Source: CALVGQ01 sp964368495 (GTDB taxonomy: Bacteria; Bacillota_I; Bacilli_A; Erysipelotrichales; Erysipelotrichaceae). Taken from it: a stretch of 64,000 nt of DNA. Shown here piece by piece: positions 51,899-61,488 of the stretch (positions are counted from its first letter, which is position 1; every line of letters begins with the position of its first letter). Both the position numbers and the translations under genes were made by a program. The notes below the pieces were generated by a model. That model had not been told where the DNA came from, ran no database searches, and worked only from the letters and a program-made list of their open reading frames with translations. Where the stretch lies: positions 53,416 to 117,415 of the forward strand of contig CAYJAJ010000002.1 of the NCBI GenBank assembly GCA_964368495.1. The letters run 5' to 3'.

Positions 51899-54800
51899 AT
51901 GGTTTTTAAAGAAAAGTATTTAAAAGAATTAGAAAATGAATTGAATAATTTCGATACATTAAAATTAATATTAGAAGAAGCACCTTTTGGTGTGAGTTTA
52001 TGGACTAAAGAAATGCGTAACATTATGTGTAATGCTCATACATTAAGTATGTTTAATATCAAAAATGATGAGGAATTCATGGATAGTTTCTTTAATTTTT
52101 CTCCAGAGCTTCAGCCAAATGGTATTTTATCTAAAGAAATGGCGAAGAATAATTTTGAAGTTGCGCTAAAAGAAGGTAAACATGTATTTAATTGGATGCA
52201 TATTACTTCAAGTGGTAGTAGACTTCCATGCGAGATTACATTGTTTAAAATTAACTTGTTGTCGGGAGAAGATTATGTTGTAGGATTTATAAATGATTTG
52301 CGTTCAAACTTTGATTATAGTAAAAATGAAAGTAAATATGACTACTATTTCACTGATAAGCTACCAAAGAGCGTATTAGTAGAAGAAATGCCTAAATTGT
52401 CAGATGAATGGTTTTTTTCTATAGACTTAAGAACTGGTAATATTGATTACTATGGCAAATGGTGGTTTAGTGGTTTTGGTGTGAATACCTTAATAAATGA
52501 AAGTAAAATGTTAGAGCTAAATTTTATACATAAGGATGACCTAGCTACTTTCAATGAAATGATGAATGGAGTTAAATCAGGAACACCGAATACTGTTGAT
52601 ATTCGATTATTAAATGATGAAAATACATACCGATATCACAGAATTACCAACAAGTTGATTTATGATGACTTGGGAAGTCCAATTTTTGTGTTTGGAAAAG
52701 GATATGATGTTCATGAACAACGAATAATAAAAGAACGCGCACAAAAAGATTTACTAACTGATTGCTATAACAAAATAAGTGCAGAGAATATTATATCGGA
52801 AAAACTAATTAATAAAAGTAATGGAACTCATGTGTTTTTTATTGTTGATATTGATAACTTTAAGGCAATAAATGATAATTTAGGACACTATTTTGGAGAT
52901 GAGGTTTTAAAAGATATATCATCTGGATTAAAAGAGGCTTTTAGAGATAATGACATTATTGCAAGAATTGGTGGAGATGAATTTGTAATATTTGTTGAAA
53001 ATCTTTCTGATATGAATATTATAAAACAAAAATCAGAAAAAATACTTGAAGTATATCGTAGGACTTATTCAGGTGAATATAATGATTATTCAATATCTGG
53101 TAGTGTGGGTGTTGCGCTATATCCACGAGATGGAGAAACTTATGATGAGATATATCAAAACGCGGATAAGGCATTAAATCAAGCGAAAATGCAGGGAAAA
53201 AACAGAAGTATGATTTACTCTTCTGATTTTAATATAGGAACGACAAGAAGTATCACTAAAATAGAGAACGCAAACAGAATAGCAAGTTCATTTTTTGATT
53301 ATGATCTTATTTCTGCAGTATTTGATATTCTTTATGAAAAAGGTGGTAATAATGAAGCAATAAATGTAGCACTAAGCTACTTATGTCAAAAGTATGGAGC
53401 AGACCGAAGTTATATTTTCGAGTCTTTAGATGATGGACTTACTTTAAATAACACATTTGAATATTGCAAAAAAGGCATAACAAGTGAAATAGAAAATCTT
53501 CAAAATCTTCCATATGAATTATTTGAAGATTTTCTCAACAAAGCGCATAATGATATTATTTATTCAAATGATTTAAGAGAAACTCTAGAACAAGATAGAG
53601 CTTTTGAGATTATGGATGATCAAGGTATTTTATCATTTGTTCATGCACAAATTAAACGTGATGGAAAAATGACTTTCTTCATAGGACTTGATGATTGTAC
53701 AAAAACAAGAGTGTGGACAGAAAGAGAAATAAATAGCTTACAGTACATTGGTAAATTGGTGTCTGTTATCTTACAAGGAACTCATTTAAGGGATAAAATT
53801 ACTGAATTAGCAATAAGTAATAAAAATTCAGCTGATATTTTAGATACTACTGATAGTATTGTGTATGTAAGTGACCTAACTTCTTATGATTTATTATATC
53901 TAAACAAATTAGGAAGAAAGGCGACAGGAGTAAATTTTGATGATGATTTAAGAGGTAAAAAGTGCTATAAGGTATTACAAGGAAAAGATGAACCTTGTGA
54001 GTTTTGTACTAATCATATGCTAAAAGAAGAAGAATACTATGTCTGGTCATATTATAATCCTATTTTAGATGCCACATATTTATTAAAAGATAGGTTGATT
54101 AATTATAATGGTAACATTGCGAGGGTTGAAATTGCGACTGATGTATCAAAAGTAGTGGCACTTGAAAAGACACTGCAAGATCGATTGGATGATGAACAAT
54201 TTCTAATGAACTGTGTTGAAATGCTTCACTCTGGAAATGAACCAGATGCTTCAATATATTCTTTATTAGAAGCAGTAGCAAATTATTATGAATCAGAGAG
54301 AAGCTATATATTTGAAGTGTCAAGGTGTGGCAAGTACATTAGTAATACATATGAGTATTGTAAAGAAGGTTCTTTGAGTTATAAAGACGAGCTTCAAAAC
54401 TTACCTCTGAATGAAGTAAATCTTCTGCTAAATAAATGCAGTTCTGAGGGGGCGTTTTCTTTAAGTACTCAATGTCTTGATAAAAAGTCGCTTGAATATA
54501 AGCTCATGAAACACCAAGGACTTAAAGAAATAGTTATAGGGTCAATAAGAAGTCAAGGATTAGAAACTACAGGGTTTGTGGGTGTTGATAATCCGCAGAG
54601 AAACTTAGATAAAACTGCAATTATAAGAACTGTTGCGAAATTTACTGCAAATTTCCTTGATGAAACAGAATTTGTCGCGAACTTAAATAGGCTTAGCTAT
54701 TACGATACACTTACCGGAATAAAAAATAGACACAGTTACAGTCTTGCGATAAAAGAAATTAATATAAATATCAGCAGTTTGGGTGTAATTTATGCGGATA

Positions 54801-55870
54801 TTGTTAATTTGAGTTCAATAAATGATACTAAAGGTGTTTTATTTGGAGATAGTATTTTAAAAAGATTTTCAAAAATTTTATATGAGGTTTTCGAAGATAG
54901 AGTTTTCCGTGTTGGTGGTGATGAGTTTGTAGTAATCATCGAGAATATTTCAGAATCAGATTTTGAAAATGACATCACTTTATTAAAAGAAAAACTTAAA
55001 AAAGAAATTGATTTTAAAACTTCAATAGGCTATACATGGAATAAAAACTTGAAAAATACAAACAGTGGTATGCATAAGATGTATGATGGAGAGACCTATA
55101 CACGTATTTTGCATGAAAATTTAGAAATGGAAATATTAGATGGTAAATATATAGTATACTTACAACCTCAAATGAATCTTACAACAGGAAAAGTTGAAAG
55201 TGCAGAAGCGCTTGTTAGACGTCTAGGGGCAGACGGAACACTTCAAGCACCATTATATTTTTTACCGTTTTATGAAAAAGAAGGGATTATTTCAAATATT
55301 GATGAATTTGTTTTTGAAACAGTATGCAAAACTTTAAAATCTTGGAAAGATCAAGGATTCACTAACTTACCTGCAATTTCTGTTAATTGTTCAAGAATGA
55401 CTATTTCAAAAAAAGGAATCGTTGAGAAATTATCGCAAATATGTAAAAACTATGGTGTAGAACACTCCAAGCTAATTATTGAAATAACTGAAACAATAAA
55501 TGGCATAGATGAAAATGCCTTAGCTACAATTATCAATAACTTTTCCGATGTTGGATTTTTGATATCCCTCGATGATTTTGGCAGTGGACTTTCAAATCTC
55601 AATACGCTAGTGGTCTCTGATTTTGACGAAATCAAAATTGATATGAAAATCATAAATGGGATGCATACAGATAAAAAATCAAAAGCTTTAACACAGGTGG
55701 CGATATCACTTTGTGAGAGCCTTGATAATCTTACGTCGGTCGCAGAAGGTGTCGAGAATAAACTTCAACACGATATGCTTTGTGAAATGGGTTGTAATAT
55801 TGGACAAGGTTATTACTATGCAAAGCCAATGCCAATTTCAGAGTTTAAAGATAAATTTTTAAAAAAATAA
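51899..55870 (+). CDS. Multi-domain cytosolic c-di-GMP protein (PAS-PAS-GGDEF-GAF-PAS-GAF-GGDEF-EAL)
   Basis: 1323 residues, no membrane helix. Order: two PAS-like domains (about 20-285), GGDEF with motif at 358-362 and I-site R349-D352, and a GAF-like module (about 455-625). A PAS domain carrying C689, C700 and C703, a second GAF-like module (about 770-925), a GGDEF at 1006-1010 without the I-site Arg, and EAL (about 1070-1320) complete it. EAL residues are intact (AEALVR, SVNCSR, EITET, LDDFGSG, IKID, AEGVEN, GQGYYYAKP). The two GAF modules are clear duplicates (RSYIFE, EYCKxG, LQNLP). An ATG at 51881 is in frame, but GGAG is correctly spaced for ATG 51899. Confidence 0.9.
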   Translation: MVFKEKYLKELENELNNFDTLKLILEEAPFGVSLWTKEMRNIMCNAHTLSMFNIKNDEEFMDSFFNFSPELQPNGILSKEMAKNNFEVALKEGKHVFNWMHITSSGSRLPCEITLFKINLLSGEDYVVGFINDLRSNFDYSKNESKYDYYFTDKLPKSVLVEEMPKLSDEWFFSIDLRTGNIDYYGKWWFSGFGVNTLINESKMLELNFIHKDDLATFNEMMNGVKSGTPNTVDIRLLNDENTYRYHRITNKLIYDDLGSPIFVFGKGYDVHEQRIIKERAQKDLLTDCYNKISAENIISEKLINKSNGTHVFFIVDIDNFKAINDNLGHYFGDEVLKDISSGLKEAFRDNDIIARIGGDEFVIFVENLSDMNIIKQKSEKILEVYRRTYSGEYNDYSISGSVGVALYPRDGETYDEIYQNADKALNQAKMQGKNRSMIYSSDFNIGTTRSITKIENANRIASSFFDYDLISAVFDILYEKGGNNEAINVALSYLCQKYGADRSYIFESLDDGLTLNNTFEYCKKGITSEIENLQNLPYELFEDFLNKAHNDIIYSNDLRETLEQDRAFEIMDDQGILSFVHAQIKRDGKMTFFIGLDDCTKTRVWTEREINSLQYIGKLVSVILQGTHLRDKITELAISNKNSADILDTTDSIVYVSDLTSYDLLYLNKLGRKATGVNFDDDLRGKKCYKVLQGKDEPCEFCTNHMLKEEEYYVWSYYNPILDATYLLKDRLINYNGNIARVEIATDVSKVVALEKTLQDRLDDEQFLMNCVEMLHSGNEPDASIYSLLEAVANYYESERSYIFEVSRCGKYISNTYEYCKEGSLSYKDELQNLPLNEVNLLLNKCSSEGAFSLSTQCLDKKSLEYKLMKHQGLKEIVIGSIRSQGLETTGFVGVDNPQRNLDKTAIIRTVAKFTANFLDETEFVANLNRLSYYDTLTGIKNRHSYSLAIKEININISSLGVIYADIVNLSSINDTKGVLFGDSILKRFSKILYEVFEDRVFRVGGDEFVVIIENISESDFENDITLLKEKLKKEIDFKTSIGYTWNKNLKNTNSGMHKMYDGETYTRILHENLEMEILDGKYIVYLQPQMNLTTGKVESAEALVRRLGADGTLQAPLYFLPFYEKEGIISNIDEFVFETVCKTLKSWKDQGFTNLPAISVNCSRMTISKKGIVEKLSQICKNYGVEHSKLIIEITETINGIDENALATIINNFSDVGFLISLDDFGSGLSNLNTLVVSDFDEIKIDMKIINGMHTDKKSKALTQVAISLCESLDNLTSVAEGVENKLQHDMLCEMGCNIGQGYYYAKPMPISEFKDKFLKK

Positions 55871-55940
55871 AAACATGCATGATTCTTAAGTTAGTTATCA
55901 AACAAAAAATATGATTTTTTAACATCGATACATAACTTAT

Positions 55941-55980
55941 AAAAAATAGGATTTCTCATTTTGAGGTAATCCTATTTTTT
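55941..55980 (+). terminator. Terminator after the c-di-GMP cluster
   Basis: AAAAAATAGGATT (55941-55953) pairs with AATCCTATTTTTT (55968-55980), with an inner CTCA/TGAG stem. Confidence 0.92.
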
Positions 55981-56240
55981 ATGGATAAATTTTGTAAAAT
56001 ATCCTTATTTAAACGTTAAAGAAAAGTGTTTAAAGTGATATTTAAGAATTATCAGAAAAAAAGTAGTAATTATAAAACAGAATAATCTAAATTATATGAA
56101 CATTAATGTTGATAAAATAAATGCAAAATTACGCTGTAATTATTTTCTTGTGTTATAATTGTACTGTTAAAATAATGGCAAATCAAAAGACAACAGACTA
56201 AAAAGAAATAGTTTGTAAATAATATGAGAGAGGTACTGAT
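55981..56240. other. Region upstream of uvrA
   Basis: The 370-base gap after the EAL gene holds the terminator above and then the uvrA promoter. An extended -10 TGTTATAAT (56151-56159) is clear but no good -35 is. A perfect palindrome AACATTAATGTT (56099-56110) lies about 40 bases upstream. Nothing else is recognised. Confidence 0.55.
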
Positions 56241-59063
56241 ATGCAAGATAAAATAGTAATAAAAGGTGCAAAAGAAAACAATTTAAAAAATATCGATTTG
56301 ACAATACCAAGAAATCAGCTAGTAATTATGACGGGGCTTTCAGGGTCAGGAAAAACGTCGTTAGCGTTTGATACGATTTATGCAGAAGGACAAAGAAGGT
56401 ACGTAGAGTCACTCAGTGCCTATGCAAGACAGTTTCTAGGTGGGGTAGAAAAGCCAAATGTGGAAAGCATTGATGGTTTATCTCCATCTATTTCAATAGA
56501 TCAAAAAACAACCAGCAACAATCCACGCTCAACTGTTGGTACAGTAACCGAGATATATGATTATTTACGTTTACTTTTTGCACGTGTTGGAACGCCCTAT
56601 TGTCCGCATCACAATGAAGCTATTGAAAGTCAAACAATTACACAAATGATTGATAGGATAATGATGACTGAAGATAAAACTCGACTAGAGATAATGGCTC
56701 CAGTAGTTCGTAATCAAAAAGGAACGTTTAAAGATTTCATGGAGAAAATGCAAAAAGAAGGATATATACGCTTGCGTCTTGATGGTGAAGTGAGGCTATT
56801 GGAAGAAGAAATAATTCTGGAAAAGAATAAAAAACATAACATTGATGTAATGGTAGATCGTTTAGTAAAAAATAATGATAGTCGCTCTCGCCTACATGAT
56901 TCCATTGAGACGGCACTTAAACTTGCGGATGGATTATGTTTAGTTAAAATAGGAAATGATGAAGTGCTATTTTCAAGCAATTATTCATGTAAAGTGTGTG
57001 GATTTTCTATGCCGGCAATTGAGCCGCGACTATTTTCGTTTAACGCGCCATTAGGAGCATGTGAAGAATGCAAAGGTTTGGGTGTTACACAAAAGGTTGA
57101 TTTGGAAATTTTAATACCAGACCGTTCAAAAAGCATATTGAATGGAGGAATCACATACTACAAAAATACTGTCAATACGGATAATATTGAATGGCAAAGA
57201 TTCAGTAAGTTACTTGAATACTATGATATAAAAATTACGACACCTTTAAATAAATTAAGCAAGTATCAATTAGAACGTTTGTTGTATGGTTCAGATGAAA
57301 TAATTTCTTATAGTATTACATCTAGCTCAGGGAATACATTTAGCCGTTCAGAATACATTGAAGGTATTGTGAACTTATTAGAACGCCGATATATGGAAAC
57401 GACATCTGCCATGTCTAAGGAATGGTATGCGAGCTTCATGATGGAAAGTACATGTCCAAAATGTAATGGGCGCAGGTTAAATGAAATGCCATTAGCCGTA
57501 AAAATTGATGGAATTAATATATATGACTATACTTGTAAAAATGTTAATGATGCATTAATGTGGATAAATCAACTAAAACTTGATAAGAGTAAAGCGGAAA
57601 TAGCGAAGTTAGTATTACAAGAAATTAAAAACCGGTTGAAGTTTTTAAAAGACGTAGGACTTGAGTATTTAACACTTAATCGTTTAGCTGGTTCATTAAG
57701 TGGTGGAGAAGCTCAACGTATTCGTTTAGCAACACAGATTGGATCGCAGTTAACAGGTGTTTTATATGTATTGGATGAACCATCAATAGGGTTGCATCAA
57801 CGAGATAATGCAAGATTAATTCAAACACTTAAAAATATGCGTGACTTAGGAAATAGTTTAATTGTAGTTGAACATGATGAAGAAACAATGTTCGAATCAG
57901 ATTTTATAGTAGATATAGGACCAGGTGCGGGGATACATGGTGGTGAAGTGATTGTTGCAGGAACACCAAGGGAAGTAATGAATCACCCTACTTCAATTAC
58001 TGGGGGTTATTTAAGTGGTAAGTATAAAATCGATGTTCCTTCTTCACGAAGAAAAGGGAACGGGAAGTTCATCACAATTACTGGCGCAAAAGAAAACAAC
58101 CTTAAAAATATTACAGTCAAGTTTCCTTTAGGTGCATTTAATGTAGTTACGGGAGTGAGTGGAAGCGGAAAATCAACAATAGTAAATGAAATATTCTGTA
58201 AAGCAGTTCAACATTCTTTAGGCCGTGTTAGAGTTAAGCCAGGGGAATATAAATCAATAAAAGGACTTGATGAGATTGATAAAGTAATTGAAATAGGTCA
58301 AGATCCAATTGGACGCACACCACGTTCTAATCCGGTAACTTATACAGGAGTATTCGATGATATTCGTGATTTGTTTGCGCTAACACCAGAAGCTAAACTT
58401 AGAGGTTATGACAAAGGGCGCTTCTCTTTCAATGTAAAGGGGGGACGTTGTGAAATGTGTCAAGGTGATGGAGTAAAGCGAATATCGATGAATTTTTTGC
58501 CTGATGTTTATGTTCCGTGTGAAGAATGCAAAGGTAAAAGATACAATGAGGAAACTTTACAAGTAAAATACAAAGAGAAAAATATTTATGATGTGCTTGA
58601 TATGACTGTAGAAGAAGGGGTCGATTTCTTTGAGTCAATCTATAAAATTAAAAATAAACTTCAAACTTTAAAGGATGTAGGGTTAGGCTATATTAAACTT
58701 GGTCAAAGTTCAACTACCTTATCAGGTGGTGAAGCACAAAGAGTAAAATTAGCAAGTGAACTACAGAAGAAGGCAACTGGAAAAACAGTGTTTATTTTAG
58801 ATGAACCTACTACAGGACTACATACCGATGATGTAAAAAAATTGCTTGAAGTTTTAAACAGAATTGTAGACAATGGGGATACAGTATTAATTATTGAACA
58901 TAATTTGGATGTGATTAAATATGCTGATTACATTATTGATATGGGACCAGAAGGTGGCGATGGTGGTGGAACTGTCGTAGTAAGCGGGAACCCTGAAAAA
59001 GTAACTGAATGTGTTGAAAGCCATACAGGATTTTATTTAAAGAAAGTGCTTGAAAGAGGTTAA
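56241..59063 (+). CDS. uvrA: Excinuclease ABC subunit A
   Basis: Damage-recognition ATPase of nucleotide excision repair. Two ABC modules: Walker A GLSGSGKTSLAFDT near residue 35 and GVSGSGKSTIVNE near 640. Signatures LSGGEAQRIRLA and LSGGEAQRVKLA are present. Zinc fingers are CKVCGFSMP with CEECKGLG, and CEMCQGDG with CEECKGKRY. The 940-residue length is standard. AGAGAGGT precedes the ATG. uvrB is not next to it; hprK follows after three bases, so uvrA leads the uvrA-hprK-lgt-trxB-osmC operon. Confidence 0.97.
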   Translation: MQDKIVIKGAKENNLKNIDLTIPRNQLVIMTGLSGSGKTSLAFDTIYAEGQRRYVESLSAYARQFLGGVEKPNVESIDGLSPSISIDQKTTSNNPRSTVGTVTEIYDYLRLLFARVGTPYCPHHNEAIESQTITQMIDRIMMTEDKTRLEIMAPVVRNQKGTFKDFMEKMQKEGYIRLRLDGEVRLLEEEIILEKNKKHNIDVMVDRLVKNNDSRSRLHDSIETALKLADGLCLVKIGNDEVLFSSNYSCKVCGFSMPAIEPRLFSFNAPLGACEECKGLGVTQKVDLEILIPDRSKSILNGGITYYKNTVNTDNIEWQRFSKLLEYYDIKITTPLNKLSKYQLERLLYGSDEIISYSITSSSGNTFSRSEYIEGIVNLLERRYMETTSAMSKEWYASFMMESTCPKCNGRRLNEMPLAVKIDGINIYDYTCKNVNDALMWINQLKLDKSKAEIAKLVLQEIKNRLKFLKDVGLEYLTLNRLAGSLSGGEAQRIRLATQIGSQLTGVLYVLDEPSIGLHQRDNARLIQTLKNMRDLGNSLIVVEHDEETMFESDFIVDIGPGAGIHGGEVIVAGTPREVMNHPTSITGGYLSGKYKIDVPSSRRKGNGKFITITGAKENNLKNITVKFPLGAFNVVTGVSGSGKSTIVNEIFCKAVQHSLGRVRVKPGEYKSIKGLDEIDKVIEIGQDPIGRTPRSNPVTYTGVFDDIRDLFALTPEAKLRGYDKGRFSFNVKGGRCEMCQGDGVKRISMNFLPDVYVPCEECKGKRYNEETLQVKYKEKNIYDVLDMTVEEGVDFFESIYKIKNKLQTLKDVGLGYIKLGQSSTTLSGGEAQRVKLASELQKKATGKTVFILDEPTTGLHTDDVKKLLEVLNRIVDNGDTVLIIEHNLDVIKYADYIIDMGPEGGDGGGTVVVSGNPEKVTECVESHTGFYLKKVLERG

Positions 59064-59066
59064 ATT

Positions 59067-60032
59067 ATGGAGGCTGTTGGAAAAGTAACAATAAAAGAAA
59101 TAGTAGCATCACTTCAGTACAAACAAATCACTGGAGATGAAGAGGCTTTAAAGCGTTGGGTAATTGTTCCGGATGTGAATAGACCAGGACTAGAACTTAC
59201 CGGTTTTTATAAATTTTCAGAACCGAGAAGAATTGTTATTATTGGTGAAAAAGAGGCTGCTTATATTTCAACGTTAGAAGAAGGGGCTGTTCTTGAAAGA
59301 TTTGATAAACTTACTGATAGTTATACCCCTTGTATTATTTTTGCACATCGTCAAAAATGTCCAGCTAAAATTGCAGAAATAGCATCATCTAAAAACTTCC
59401 CAATACTTGAAACAAATGAGCCAACGTATCAAGTTATGGTAGAGTTAGTGACATTCCTTGATGCAAAAATGGCTCCTGTAGAGACTTTTCATGGCGTGCT
59501 TATTAACGTTTATGGAAAAGGTGTACTTATTATGGGAGAAAGTGGAATGGGGAAAAGTGAGCTTGCACTTGAACTAATTCGCAAAGGACACATATTAATT
59601 GCAGATGACCGTGTAGATATTTCAAGAATACATAATGAATTAATCGGTAGAGCACCTGAACTTCTAGAAGGGATGCTTGAAATTAGAGGGATTGGTATTA
59701 TTGATGTAGCACGTATGTTTGGTGGTAGTTCACTACTTCGTGAAGGAAGAATTGATTATGTCATAAGTTTGGATAAATTCGAAACATGCAAAGAATATTT
59801 ACGTGTTGGAAATGAAGAACAACAATATAAAGAAATACTAGGCATTGATGTTCCTGTTATTGTGCTTCCAGTTAAAGAAGGACGAAACATGTCTGTGCTT
59901 GTTGAATCTGCAGTAACTAATTTCCAATTAAAAGAACGTGGTTATAATAGTGCTAAACTGTTCGAACAAAAAGTGTTTAATCACATAGAAGATAAAAATC
60001 GACAAGCAGAAGAAATAAAGAAAGAGGGCTAA
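59067..60032 (+). CDS. hprK: HPr kinase/phosphorylase
   Basis: Phosphorylates and dephosphorylates HPr at Ser46, controlling carbon catabolite repression in Firmicutes. The N-terminal domain is followed by the catalytic domain with P-loop GESGMGKS (157-164), H142 before it, IADDRVDIS, and the family signature LEGMLEIRGIGIIDV. The 321-residue length is normal. It lies between uvrA and lgt, its common place, with a one-base gap to lgt. Confidence 0.96.
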   Translation: MEAVGKVTIKEIVASLQYKQITGDEEALKRWVIVPDVNRPGLELTGFYKFSEPRRIVIIGEKEAAYISTLEEGAVLERFDKLTDSYTPCIIFAHRQKCPAKIAEIASSKNFPILETNEPTYQVMVELVTFLDAKMAPVETFHGVLINVYGKGVLIMGESGMGKSELALELIRKGHILIADDRVDISRIHNELIGRAPELLEGMLEIRGIGIIDVARMFGGSSLLREGRIDYVISLDKFETCKEYLRVGNEEQQYKEILGIDVPVIVLPVKEGRNMSVLVESAVTNFQLKERGYNSAKLFEQKVFNHIEDKNRQAEEIKKEG

Positions 60033-60033
60033 T

Positions 60034-61488
60034 ATGAGTTTTTTTCCAAATAGTAAAATATTTTTTCAAATAGGACCATTGAGTATTGCATGGTACGCTA
60101 TACTAATGATGACTGGTATTGCAGTATGCAGTGTGTTCGCATGGAAGCAATTAAAAAAGAATGGCTACGATTTTAAATTAGTAGAAGATTTACTTACAGG
60201 TTGTTTACTGTTTGGATTTATAGGAGCAAGATTATGGTATTGTGTCTTCTATAATCCAGAGTATTACTTTTCTAACCCGATAAATATACTAAAAATCTAT
60301 GAGGGAGGAATTGCAATTCAAGGTGGATTAATTGCTGGAGCAGCGTATGCCTATTATTACTGCAAGAGAAATAAAATAAGCTTTTTAAGAGGGGCAGATG
60401 CGATAGTTCCTTGTATGCTTATAGCTCAAGCTATTGGACGTTGGGGTAATTTTGTTAATCAAGAAGCATTTGGTAAAATAGTAGATGCCTCATTTTATGA
60501 AGGGTGGCCGACATTTATTAGTGATACAATGTTGATAAATGGTGCCTATAGAGAACCAACTTTTTTATATGAAAGTATTGGTGATTTTGTTGGATTTGTG
60601 TTGATATGGTTTGTATATAGAAATCTGAAGTCAAGAAAACGCGGAGACTTAGCCTATGCTTATTTAGTGTGGTATGGAGTAGTGCGTTTTGTGGTTGAAG
60701 GGTTACGTACAGATAGTTTAATGTTTGGACCGATACGAATGGCACAATTAACATCAGTAGCATTTATCCTAATAGGGGTGCTTGGTATAGCTGGTGTGTT
60801 TAACCGATTATTTAAAAAAGAAAAACCAGTTATATTGTTTGATTTAGACGGCACTCTTTTAAATACAGAACCAGCAATTCATGAGTCTTTTAGAATTCTA
60901 TTTGCAAAATATAAAACTGAAGCAGAATTCACAGAAGAAGTAAAGTTGTTCGTTTTAGGACCAACACTAAAAGAAAGTTTTACAAAGTACTTTCCTGACC
61001 ATGATTGTGAAATGTTGATACAAGAATATCGTAAAATCAATCACGAAATACATGATACATTTGTTACAAAAATGGAGTATACAGAAGAATTATTAAGGTC
61101 TCTTAAGGATCAAGGTTATCAAATGGGTGTTGTTTCAAGTAAATATAGTAAAACAGTTTTACTTGGATTATCTCAGTTTAATTTAGAACATTATTTTGGT
61201 TGTGTTATTGGTTTAGATCATGTTGAAAAAGAAAAACCAAACAAAGAAGGAATCATTAAGGCATGCAAAGAATTAAATGCTGGAATCGATGAATGCATTT
61301 ATATCGGTGACAGTGATACTGATATACTTGCAGCAAAAAATGCTGGCGTATTTTCAATAGGTTATGTATTTAATAAAAACCGTGAAGAAGCACTTCGCAA
61401 TACACACCCAAATAGAATTATTAACAATTTAAAAGAAGTTGAAGAAATAATTAAGGAGAAACATTCATGGACATACAATATGATGTAA
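60034..61488 (+). CDS. lgt: Fusion of prolipoprotein diacylglyceryl transferase and a HAD phosphatase
   Basis: 484 residues. Residues 1-262 are Lgt, a multi-helix membrane enzyme that adds diacylglycerol to the lipobox Cys. The signature GRWGNFVNQEAFG is intact, with R136. Gln (Q96) stands where E. coli has His103. Residues 266-480 are a HAD hydrolase of the PpaX/Gph type with the catalytic pair D270 and D272 (FDLDGTLLNTE), SSK and KEKPN motifs, and IGDSDTDI. In Bacillus hprK-lgt-ppaX are three separate genes; here lgt and the phosphatase are one reading frame with no internal ribosome site seen. The phosphatase would sit on the cytosolic face. It overlaps trxB by 22 bases. Confidence 0.92.
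   Translation: MSFFPNSKIFFQIGPLSIAWYAILMMTGIAVCSVFAWKQLKKNGYDFKLVEDLLTGCLLFGFIGARLWYCVFYNPEYYFSNPINILKIYEGGIAIQGGLIAGAAYAYYYCKRNKISFLRGADAIVPCMLIAQAIGRWGNFVNQEAFGKIVDASFYEGWPTFISDTMLINGAYREPTFLYESIGDFVGFVLIWFVYRNLKSRKRGDLAYAYLVWYGVVRFVVEGLRTDSLMFGPIRMAQLTSVAFILIGVLGIAGVFNRLFKKEKPVILFDLDGTLLNTEPAIHESFRILFAKYKTEAEFTEEVKLFVLGPTLKESFTKYFPDHDCEMLIQEYRKINHEIHDTFVTKMEYTEELLRSLKDQGYQMGVVSSKYSKTVLLGLSQFNLEHYFGCVIGLDHVEKEKPNKEGIIKACKELNAGIDECIYIGDSDTDILAAKNAGVFSIGYVFNKNREEALRNTHPNRIINNLKEVEEIIKEKHSWTYNMM

Noticed and set aside
56098..56111. GAACATTAATGTTG as an SOS (LexA/DinR) box for uvrA
   Set aside because: The half-sites are two bases further apart than in CGAAC-N4-GTTCG and the outer C/G are missing. 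Only the palindrome itself is certain.
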